Assembly: GCA_002633025.1 (NCBI GenBank)
Contig: NMRB01000008.1
Span: 687,739-751,738, forward strand
Origin: Notospermus geniculatus
Taxonomy: Eukaryota; Nemertea; Pilidiophora; Heteronemertea; Lineidae
Length of the DNA: 64,000 bases
Direction: 5' to 3'
Numbering within the stretch: position 1 is the first letter of the stretch; the number at the start of each line of letters is the position of its first letter. The notes beneath the pieces were generated by a model. That model saw only the letters and a program-made list of their open reading frames with translations, was not told the DNA's origin and did not search any database. The translations under genes and the position numbers were made by a program. This document shows positions 25,986-36,100 of the stretch, in pieces.

Positions 25986-27182
25986 ATTGAAGCAGCTTGG
26001 GGTTTCACTCTGCCTGGTTTTGTAGTAACTTTCGGACAGGTTGAATAGCCAGCTTCAAGTCCTCAAATCTTAGTCTCTTTTTAGAGAGCTAACTAGAAAT
26101 TTCACAGGAAGTCAGTTTTTATCCTGGCTCACTGCTCACACTGCTTTGAACATTGTCAAATGATACACGACACTCCAAGTGGGATGACATTGACAAATGT
26201 AGATCAGATGCTTCCGACTTTCACAGCACATGAGCAGGGTCTTACGACTTAGTTTCAACGTTCTAAAAACTGAAAAGGAAATTGAAAAATAAGTTATTGC
26301 CAACGAAACATCAATTCAATCCAATCCAAGTTGACCAAAGCTAGGCCTAGGCAACAGCGTGTCATGCACGTGGGACGCTCACTGTCACTGATGACGGCAA
26401 GCGAGCGACATCACACCGCCTGGGTGGGTGTAGGCCTACGCGGCCCTAGAGGTGGGGCCTGCTGGGCTAGGCCTAGGTCCCTAGCCGGAATGGAGTGACG
26501 CTGTTGGCCTCCCCATTCATGTCTAAAGAGATGAAAAGCACAAAAATTGACACACAATATATGATAAATAAAAAGGCAATTTCCAGAGTGTTTGCGAATT
26601 TTCGACCCCAACCGGGAGTCCACATCCACCATAACTCTGTCTTGAGGAGGGTCGTCTCATTTGGACATGTCTCCAGAATGGTGAACATCAGGTCCTTGAT
26701 AGAATGTCCCATTCATGTCTCATGTCCTTCTGACAGACACTGACTGGACTCTCTCTCTCTCTCTGTCTGGATAGAGACATAGGCCTACCTAGGCCTACCA
26801 TGCCTAGGGCCTAGGCCTAGGCCTACATCATGATCGATGGGACTCATCATCATGATGATCATGTTCATGGACTCAATGGTCAATGGATGACTGTCTGGGA
26901 CTGGGGCTGTTGTCTTCTACTATTCTGCATGGTTTTCAATATGATCAGAGTATTAAAAAGTGAGATCACGAGTGACTGACTGTCAGCATGGTCAGTGCCA
27001 TGACTGTTGTTCGCGGAAACGAAAACATGAACACAATCAACATGATGATGTCTGGTGCAGTGGTGGTAAAAATCCCAAATAAATTGGTTTATTTCATTGC
27101 CGCCTACACACCCGCAGCGCTCCGGTTCCATTAGCGTGAAGCGCCACCTGGAGGAAGTAAATGACACCAGGCTAAAACGTCA
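25986..27182. promoter_or_regulatory. FIG4-A upstream region up to the duplication junction
   Basis: Holds the presumptive FIG4 promoter, a TAGGCC-rich patch (26785-26830), a (TC)n run (about 26749-26768) and a ~183-bp insertion at 26525-26707. It matches 40697-41733 apart from that insertion and small indels. Promoter role is inferred from position. Confidence 0.5.
26525..26707. mobile_element. Retroposon-like insertion with 13-bp target duplication
   Basis: The sequence CCCATTCATGTCT occurs immediately before (26512-26524) and after (26708-26720) this 183-bp segment. The corresponding site in the second unit (about 41227) has one copy of the 13-mer and no insert. A long target duplication and no inverted ends indicate retroposition (SINE-like or truncated LINE). 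A core of TTTTCGACCCCAACCGGG also occurs near 32350, suggesting a repeat family. Confidence 0.72.
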
Positions 27183-27754
27183 ATAGATGAAATTGCTGAC
27201 GTATGATAAAGCAGACAATAAAATGTTGAATATTTTGCTGATGCATGCATGTAAGCAGACAATAAAACCTTGTTTATTTATGAATTGATCTTCAAGTCTT
27301 ATTAGCAAAAGGCATGTGATGCACAAGTAATGAAACAAGTTCTTTGCTTCACTGCTGCAGACCTCTGTCAAGTGCCACTCCTCTCAAGCAGGAGACTACA
27401 GCAGGATCGTGTCCTGGAAGAGAGTGCTCAAGTGTCACACACAGGAAATCAATGAATAAAGCAAATGTACTGAATAGTAAACATGAACTTCATTATCACT
27501 GTTGAATAGCAATGAAACATGCTCTGACAGAAGTATTCTGCAAGAAAACAAATAGGTTATTTTTGTTACAGAAATGTACATGTACATGGTGCACCAAGAA
27601 ATACAAAATGATCTTGATAATAAATGGAAATCAACTTGTTTTTCAGTTCACATGAAATTTATTACACGGAAAATTTATCAGTATTTCACATTACCTAACA
27701 TTATTTCATATCACAGATAGATTTTAATGATCCGCACACAGGAACAAAGCACCA

Positions 27755-30700
27755 TCATCCAAGACCTTCGGGTGGTGTTCTCAGGCAATTGGGTGTGTAG
27801 ACACGTATCAATGAATCAAATGCACAGTCCACCATCTGAAAAAGAGGAGTACATGTACAATTCGAGTGTAACTAGGTCAATGGAGATATTGAGAAAACCA
27901 CTGGAACAGATGTAACACAGGAAAGGGACATGAAACTCGTGCTCAAATTTACTGTGTACCTCAACCAAAGGAGTGAACATTTTGAATAGTTTTACATCCA
28001 AAAAGAGGAAGGACTAATTACTGGAGAGAACTCTTCTGAACTGTGACAAGTAAATACTCACCTGGCCAGGAATGTGAAGATTGAAGCCTAATCCATAAAT
28101 AAACTCTGTGTGGTGTTCTATCACTTCACACTCTGAACATGTATTGAGATCCCACAGTCTGCAAGGAAGGAAAATAGCATTAAGCTTATCACACATTAAG
28201 CTAACCAGTCCAACACAAGCAATACGAAATTATTTGACCAGTAGCAACACTGGTTAATCAATGCAGCACATACTATCATTTTTTCGAAAAATTTCCTGAC
28301 AAACCTCAAACAACCTACCGGGTATTATTCATTCATATGAAGTTACCGTTAGATGAACTTAACAAAACGCCAGCTGCAGTTAGGAACAGCAATGAACATG
28401 TAGCCCCGTGTGACTGACTGTTTAGACACTGATACATACCTAACTGTCATATCATAGGAGCAAGATGCCACTATGTTTTCCAGGAATGGCGAATACTGCA
28501 AAGGAAATTTACATTTCTCCGTCAACTCACTAACTGTAGGCAGAAAATACTACAGTATTAAATGCCATATCACAATCCAGATGCTTCTGCTCTTGGATCG
28601 TAGCAAAAGACCTTCATTGCCTTTAACACAAGATATTGATGACCACCAGGGCATCATTACCGGTAACTCAAATTGACAAAAAATATTATTGCAGCCAATG
28701 ACAAACATTGATTTCATACAAGTGGCATAATAATGTTTCTGATGTTGTGATGCAAAACCAAGGAGATGTCGATGTCATCTCACCTTCAGTCTCCTGACGG
28801 CATACTTGTGTCCCATGAGAACCATCAATGGTTTCTGTGGTTGCCTGATATCCCATGCATGAAGCTCCCCATCAACTCCACCACTTATCAAAACATTCTG
28901 AAATGTTAGGTGTCAACAACAAATTTGACATTGTTATCTATGTAGATACAAATTACATGACTGAGTTCTTTGCACCTGATGAATTATATAGTTACATCAT
29001 CATGGACCTACAATACTTTGAGACTAAGTTTTTCTTATGTTACCTGGTTGTACTTGGACCAGTCACAAGTGAGGACCTCGGCATCATGAGCTGCAATGGC
29101 CAGTCTTGGAGCCTGTGGCCGACGTGTGTCCCATAATCTCACAGTATGATCGCCTATTATAAAATAGAAAGGTCCAAATGACATATTCTCGAAGGTATCC
29201 AATGGAGCCTTATCTACAGTGGCCATACTACATGTAATACCATTACCAATCATGCTATGTGCAAGTCCCCCCCCCCCAAAAAAAAAATCTTCAGATACCC
29301 TTTCACAACAAAGAGCTGGTATACATGTACATGAATATCTGTGATTCTATATAAAATGTTGCGAGTGTATCTAACATACCTGAAGCTGAGGCAATGCACC
29401 CTGGAATATGTGGTGACCACTTTGTGCAGTAAACTAGTCCCTCATGACCGAGAAAGGTATTCACTGACATCTGGCTGTGGAGATCCCACTGGAACAAGTA
29501 TTGAATACAAGACGCTGAACTCTCAGCAATCTGTCTTCATCTGTTCGTCCTTTCATGAGTGAGTTTTACAGAGTATGAACACATCCAAATATGTATGTCA
29601 AAACAGAATCATTTTCCTACATGTACATGTAGGATTGACGATAAGATGACTATATCTCTTGATTATTTGCCTGTTTTACTTCATGGATCAACACAGATGA
29701 GATTCGAAATAAAACTCACCAGCTTCAGGCTGTGGTCCCATGAACCGCTGACAAAAGCATCAAGTCCTCGGGACTGTGACCACTCAATGCAATAAACCTC
29801 TTTTGCATGTTCCTTGAAAACCTTCATTGGTTTCTGCAAAATAAATTTACTTTGAATGGAATTGAAGTCAGAGATATCTTTCAGGGTCTTCAGCAAGAAT
29901 CCTGGCCAGCCTACTGGACAGGCATTTCAAACAGCAACAAGACACGATTCCTACTTCAGTGCTTAGCCATATGTAACCTTTCATTTGCAACATAAGCATT
30001 ATGTTTTTAAAACACATCAGTAGCAAGATTCCTGACCACTAAAAGAGGAAAACCGACCCTCGTTTCTCTTATGTTCCACACCACTACACTCCCATCTCCA
30101 GCACTGGTGATTAGAACATTTTCATCCTTCTCACACCAAGTGACATCAAACAATGCATTGTGCCAATCAAACGTTCCAACTGGGGTGATTCCATTTGGGC
30201 CATTCTGGAGAATGAAAAGTCTACCAGTTCCTGCAACAAGGACACAGTTTCTGTTCACCAATATGTGACCCGCTCTGGCAAAAGCAGTCGCATGTCGCTC
30301 AGAAGTTGAGCCTCAACGAACTAAGATGACACCAGGAGAGAATGCAAGAAATAGATTGTTTCAGATTTCATAATAGCCAGACAATACTGAAAGTGACAAA
30401 CATTTGGTCTCAACCTGCCAAGTTCAGACTCAGAGCGTCATGCGACTGGTTTTGCTAGCGTGGGTCACATATAAAACTAAACAGGTACCGGTATGTATAT
30501 TGGGCTGGGCCATACCCAGTTTGGAATTCTGGATGGCAAACTTATCCCACCATCCTGCAGACTAAATGATCACAGCCATGAAATCCTCGTTGTGGCAATG
30601 GAACGGCCATTTCTCCCAGCAGCAGTGTCACAATTTTCATGAACTCTCTAAAGAGCGACTGCCCAGCAAAATCTACATCAAACAGCATCCAAGTTATTCT

Positions 30701-30931
30701 TTACCGTAAGAAGGCAGCAGGAGGCCTACCGTCAGTGAAAATGAAATTTTGCTGGGCAGTCAGTCAGTCTTTAGAGAGAATACCAAGGTTCTACACATCA
30801 CGTGGGACCAATTATAACTCACCCGCTACACCAAAATTCTGGTTCGCTACAGCAGCAAAAAGTTGTCCAGTGTACGGAGAGAATTCGACTGCATAACCAT
30901 GAAATCCAGGGACTTCATAGGAAGCTGCCAT
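27755..30931 (-). CDS. PEX7: PEX7, PTS2 receptor, copy B (9 exons)
   Basis: Same gene structure as copy A: start ATG at 30931 (MAASYEVPGF), first WD segment around 30050-30240 (DWHNALFDVTWCEKDENVL), then EHAKEVYCIEWSQSRGLDAF (29.72-29.83 kb), GHEGLVYCTKWSPHIPG (29.38-29.5 kb), VRLWDTRRPQAPRL (29.04-29.15 kb), GGVDGELHAWD (28.79-28.9 kb), YSPFLENIVASCSYDMTV (28.44-28.5 kb), CSECEVIEHHTEFIYGLGF (28.06-28.16 kb), and a last exon ending at 27755. It retains Asp in LFDVTW and Tyr before SPFLEN, so it is closer to the family consensus than copy A. Intron 1 holds an extra 206-bp element. No frameshift or premature stop was found, so both copies could be functional if the duplication is real. Confidence 0.93.
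30264..30469. mobile_element. TA-flanked MITE in PEX7-B intron (absent from copy A)
   Basis: Left end TGTGACCCGCTCTGGCAAAA; right end, reverse complemented, TGTGACCCACGCTAGCAAAA. TA flanks both sides (30262-30263 and 30470-30471). PEX7-A has the uninterrupted site CAATATAAAC near 14335. The 206-bp element has no ORF. A TA duplication fits the Tc1/mariner group; that label is inference. Confidence 0.8.
30645..30779. mobile_element. Inverted-repeat element in PEX7-B intron 1
   Basis: Copy of the element at 14518-14648 in the same intron position, with a 4-bp CAGT expansion at the right arm (CAGTCAGTCAGTCT). It is shared by both duplicates and therefore older than the duplication or the haplotype split. 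Confidence 0.7.
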
Positions 30932-30999
30932 TACTGCTGGTCTGATTTTTCGTACTTGATCTTAGTCGGTGGCCTATATGAACTAATGAAAGAGAAAAA

Positions 31000-31754
31000 A
31001 GATAAGCATGATTAGCTACCAGGCTTTGGCCTAGGCCCTTGTTAGCATGGTTAGGCCTACCGGTCAGCCGACATTGGCTAGGCCTAGTCCTATAGTCATG
31101 ATAGTAGGCCTATCTGTCTGTTGACGTCGGGTTGCAGTAGGCCTAACAACATGACTGTGCCCAGCCTAGCCTACTGCTAAGCCAAGGCTAGGCCTTGACC
31201 TATAGGCCTAGGCCTAGCACATGTAGCATGCTATTAGGCCTAGGTAGGCCTAGGCTAGACTAGAGGCCCTAGGCTAGGCCCTAAGTTTCTAACCGTAGGG
31301 CCTAGGCTACGTTGCATGACATGCTATTGCTACGCCTAGGCCTGGGCCTAGCCCCTAGGCCTGGCCCTGGCCTACCTAGCTTGTCATTCGTTCATCTTCC
31401 GACCGATGTCCAACTTTGATGATGTCAGACTTCGACATTGATCTGTTGATGTTGTGAGACATCAATTGTCAGATGATGTCAACATCGACATTGACCATGT
31501 TGACATGATTGATGATTGATGTTGTCAGACATACATGCATGACATGTCAGATGCGTGTGGCCACTGACATGACTGACAACATAGACAATGACTGACCAGC
31601 CATGCCATGCATGCCAGCTGACCTCGTGACCCAGAACTGACCACGTGCGACCGCGCTCCACCACCAGCGCTACGAAAGCCATCTGACGGTCGCCAAAAGA
31701 ACCAGGCTAATGGACTAATGGACTGAAGTGGAGAACAAAAGAACCAGTGGCCTA
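31000..31754. repeat. PEX7-B upstream: TAGGCC tract and GATGT-rich tract
   Basis: Palindromic TAGGCC words dominate 31020-31375. From 31400 to 31560 the words GATGTT, TTGACAT and TCAGACAT recur, giving a GATGT/ACATC-rich low-complexity stretch. No coding signal. Confidence 0.6.
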
Positions 31755-32060
31755 GTGCATATGCACACAGTTGAATGAGTTTTATCAATGAAAACTCACA
31801 GGCTACAACAAACTATATTTTCAGTAACAATATAGACTCTGTGGAAGTAAATATGTACTAGTATAAATTTTGTACGAATCGCCTATTTTCGCATGTCTGA
31901 AATGAACGGCTGGATTCATCTAATCTGCATATCAGAATGAGAAATCATTAAAATCTGACTGTTCCAAAAATTCATGACGTAATACACAATTTTGCATAAT
32001 GAGAAATCACAAAATCTGTTCTCACCCTCAGCTGGTCACGATGACGTCACGGGCACCACG
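31755..32060. repeat. Dispersed repeat, copy 1 (partner at 41738)
   Basis: Shares with 41738-42000 a series of conserved blocks: CAGTAACAATATAGAC, ACGAATCG, AAATGAACGGCTGGATTCAT and GCATATCAGAATGAGAAATC, followed by a GATGACGTCA-type palindrome in each. Both are preceded by ACCAGGCTAA. It is non-coding and of unknown class. Confidence 0.65.
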
Positions 32061-32391
32061 TGTATAATAGCTCTCACTCCACAGTTTTATTGGCAATCAC
32101 ATAAATGAAGGGAACAAAATACATCAGACGAGCCTAAAATATTCGCATGCAATTTATTGACGAAGGGACTGATGAAGTACATACAAATGTTGATTTAAAG
32201 AGAAAGCTGAGAATTGAAGACATAGGTCACCTAATGGCTATAAAAAAAGGGTCTTCACATAATATCATAGATATCCAACATAAAGCACAATGAACGACAC
32301 ACAAAATGATATACATGTAATACGAAAAGTCGTCTCTGAATTTCGCAAATTTTCGACCCCAACCGGGGTCTTCCTCAGGCACTTTCTAGTA

Positions 32392-32423
32392 GAGATCCCA
32401 GAAGCTTCCACTTCTGGGATCTC
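32392..32423. repeat. Perfect 13-bp inverted repeat (hairpin)
   Basis: GAGATCCCAGAAG pairs with CTTCTGGGATCTC around a 6-base spacer. It lies just after a TTTCGACCCCAACCGGGG motif shared with the retroposon-like insert at 26525-26707 and may be part of the same repeat family. Confidence 0.7.
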
Positions 32424-32442
32424 CACTAGATCTCTACCTTAA

Positions 32443-32713
32443 AGCCCCACAGTATTGAATTTTACTGGATTTTCAAAGTGTTGGGAGAATGCTGGTCGAG
32501 GTCTCATAGCATCATGAAGGTCCCCAAAATGCCTGCCTGATGCGTATTTCCGAGAATCAAGGCCTAGTTTTCAGCACACAATGAAAAAATCTGCAGGGAG
32601 GGCTCTAATGTATTCAGACAGAGCGCAGTACATTTTACACGTCGTGACGTCGTGCACTGACGTCAAGAATCGCGGCGATGATTTGCGTTTTTCAGATTCA
32701 ATACAGTGGGGCT
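32443..32713. mobile_element. TTAA-flanked inverted-repeat element beside a gap
   Basis: The left end AGCCCCACAGTATTGAAT matches the reverse complement of the right end AGCCCCACTGTATTGAAT with one mismatch. TTAA flanks both sides (32439-32442 and 32714-32717). At 271 bp with no domain-bearing ORF it is a non-autonomous element; TTAA is the piggyBac target, though a TTA-type duplication cannot be excluded. The N at 32718 touches its right flank. Confidence 0.7.
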
Positions 32714-32717
32714 TTAA

Positions 32718-32718
32718 N
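32718..32718. other. Single-base gap (N)
   Basis: One N directly follows the TTAA flank of the element at 32443-32713, upstream of FIG4 copy B's last exon and inside the region that differs between duplication units. Confidence 0.95.
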
Positions 32719-33102
32719 CCCTCCCGTACGATGAACACAGTCAGCGCGCCAAGTCCCGCTGCCTTTCCCGCTCTGTCAGCCACCTCCCGCTGCTGTTGCC
32801 GACGGAACATTGCCTTTTGTTGCGGGCAGGGGAAAAGTTATAATTCAGGATGGGCCTTGTGTGGGAAAAATATGCTGGCCCATAGGCTTATTGCGTGAAT
32901 GATAGGGAAATAAGGGGCCTCTCTGTGATCGCGCGGGCCCGCCGAAAATCGGCGAAATCACCCCCTATTCCCGCTTTTTTAGGAACGCACATGGGGTTAT
33001 GTTGAGCCAGGGAGTGACCCCCCCGGGAAGGTGCCTTTCACTGACGGAGTAACACTTCCTTGTACAAAATACATACATGACAATATTTCCTCAAGAAAAT
33101 TT

Positions 33103-36100
33103 TCACAGGTATTTGTTCTTGACATACTGTTGGTACAACTGATGATTCCTCTTGGTGACCACCAGGGGACAGCCAAGTCCTGTAGCGACATACTGGCGGT
33201 AAATCTCCTTGGATTGCCGGGTAACTGTTGGTGGTGTAACATTGTACGTGCTGTCAAGGGTGAAAATGCTCTTCTGGATCCTGCATCAGAGAACAAACTT
33301 AAGTTGAGTTCAAGAAACTGACAGATTTTCTGATTATGTCCAATTAGGTTACTGAAAAACAGGCCAAAAATGACAACAGAAACTGGATTCAGTGTAACAG
33401 CAGCTGATTGACACGAACTACTACCGGTACCGGTAACTATCACATCGTCTAACTGATGACAGGGATAAACTCTCATACCAAAACTTACAAACCAGCCACC
33501 AGAACACTTTACTTACAAACTAATTCCCTTGGAAACAACTGGTTTGCCATTGACACACCTTGGAGGTGCTGAAGATTTCTCACCAATTTCTGTGTACCTG
33601 CAACAAGAAACAAAGATGAACTCCCTCCGCAAATGAATGATTACTAGGGGACAAACATTAGCATGACTACCGGTAAGTGTCACACACACATACACCTGAT
33701 GGGGATTGATTCCCAGTAAATGTATATGAGTACAGTCACTGAACATAAAGTAAGTTGCATGTACAGGTAAATGTACATGCTGTTACCTCACAAAGCAATC
33801 CACAGAAGTTTAACATGCCTCACACTAAGTTGACTTGTATTGCTGAATCTATCACTACCCACAATTTGTAATCTACCTACTTCTTATAATAGAAGAGACT
33901 TCTTTTGTCCGGACCTTTTACCTCCACTCCATAAGTCTGTTTCATGGTTGGGAAGAGATCCTAGAAACAGATAATGTTGCAAGATACCGGTAACAAAGAC
34001 ATGCAAAAATAAAGAACAAGGCCTACATGCTGCATACTATGATTTTCCCACATTCGGCAAGATTCCCCCCTGATCCATCTTAACTTGTATCATAGGTGGG
34101 ACTTCTGCCCATCTCTGCCCTGACATACATCAGAATTGCCCCTGGTACACCATCAGTTCACAGACAAGAGGAACTGTATGATGCCCATGACGGAATGCAA
34201 CTTAACCAACACACCTGCAGTGACACATATCCACTTGGAGACTTATCGGCCTCAGTATCAACCGACCTCACTATCTCAATGTCACCATCAATATCAGATT
34301 CGTTACTGCTACTTGTGCTCGCTTCTGAACCCGCGATCGAAGACGCTGAATCTTTACCAGAGACATTTGGATTCTTACAGTCTGCTAGGGAACTTCTGGA
34401 ATGGAACACAGATGAAAACAATGAAGGTGTCATTCCAAGACCTCTTATAAGGCTATCAAACTACAGATAGAAGACTGATGTCATTGTTTTACCCACATTC
34501 TCTGCAACCGCTGCATGGAGGGCGATGAGCAATACCTTATTCGATTGCTCTTGATACAAGGAGTGATCTTTTCAAGGTTAAAATTTTAAAATCGGACAAA
34601 CTATGTTTTAAGAAGCGTTTTTCAGTGAAATTGCATCAAATTCAAAAGCAATGACGTCACAAACGTTGTGTGACGTCATGCATGTCATCACCGTTGCGGT
34701 CTGAAATCTGCATGACGTGATGACGTCACTGAGGTAGGTACGTCCGCAGCTGGGCTAAATGTCCACAAAGTACCGCGCATCTTACACAAACCCGGTTTAC
34801 CGGGTATTAAAGCTAGTAGATAGTAAAATAAATGTATCTTCAATACACATGGACTTTCCCTCATACCACTGAAGTTGGGGAATTGTCTAACAGAAGAGTT
34901 TGTTTAGAATGAATGAACAGATACAAACATGAAGGTAGTGAAATATCAAGGCAGTCTTTTGCAGAAGAAAGCTGCATGTAGGACTGGTATACATACACAT
35001 CTTCAAGACGAAACCCTCACCTTTTCTTCTTCATGTCTGGTTTCCCCATGGCAATGGAATTATGGAGGTAAACATCTGTGGATATCTCCCAGATATTTGG
35101 CTTTTTCTCAACTGGTTCGAATACACCAAGGAAAAGGTTGATGGCATGCTGCTTATCTGCATCTGAAAGACATATGGTTGTCTAAGTGTGAGGCGCAGTT
35201 GTAGACACACATGGAGTGAAAATTATTAAATGGGTTGGTTGATTTCATATGTCATTTTAAGTAACACTTACCTGAGAATGTATTACTGTAGTAACGAGAC
35301 AATGTCTGCATGATGTCCCGGCTATGTGATGTCCATGGTGATATCTTTCGATATGTCTGTATACGGTGCACAAGTTGAGAACCACCGTATTGCAAGGCCA
35401 ACGTATCACCGTGATCCTCGTATAGCTCCTCTAGCATTCTGTCAAAAACACAAAATGTCAATAGGTAAATTACACCATTCTCTAATGCAACTTCATTATT
35501 CACAGACTGAGAACTTGACGCCATCTCAGAGTGAAGATCTAATCAATTGAAAGACTTAAAAATGTTAGAAAATTTCAGCCATGCTTGTCAGCGAACAACT
35601 TCAACTTTTATACCTACCTGGTACAGTCTGAATCGAATCTCAGCTCCGGAGTTTCCAGGACATTCAAAGCATGAAGCTGAAAAAATATCAAAGACCATTT
35701 CTGTTGATAGCCTGAATAAGTTCCAGATCAATCCCATTACGATTATGTGTATCCCATACTAACTTGTCTCGTAGCCCGAGGCAACTGATCTACATGTGTG
35801 CTTACCATGCTTTGATAACCTTGGTACTGCATGATAATATGCGAGCCGCTCTGGCAAAACCAGACGCTTGTTGCTCAAAAGTTGAGCCTAAACCAACTAA
35901 TATGACACCAGGAGAGAATGGAAGAAATAGATTCTGTCAGATTTCATAATAGGCAGACAATACTGAAACTGACAAACATTTGGTCTCAACCTGCCAAGGT
36001 AAGAGCGAGAAGCGTCTGGTTTTGCCAGAGTGGCTCACATATGTGAACAAAATTTCGTAAGTGAGCGATGTGAATCCTGTCCGCAGATAGGGCCTACATT

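Larger units (their letters stand above)
11324..27183. repeat. Tandem duplication unit 1 (PEX7 copy A + FIG4 copy A)
   Basis: This ~15.9-kb segment is repeated head to tail at 27183-41733. The left edge ATAGATGAAATTGCTGACG (11324) recurs at 27183, and the right edge GGCTAAAACGTCAA recurs at 41733. Exons and introns are both highly similar by eye, with scattered indels. The inter-gene part (about 15.0-16.9 kb) differs completely from its counterpart (31.4-34.0 kb) and carries an N at 16184. Confidence 0.9.

Noticed and set aside
25689-26048. Plus-strand 119-codon frame (and its twin at 40400-40759)
   Set aside because: Antisense to FIG4 exon 1 and intron 1; conserved between units only because the DNA is duplicated.
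32581-32898. Open frames on both strands across the N at 32718
   Set aside because: They cross an element boundary and a gap; the peptides have no recognisable features.
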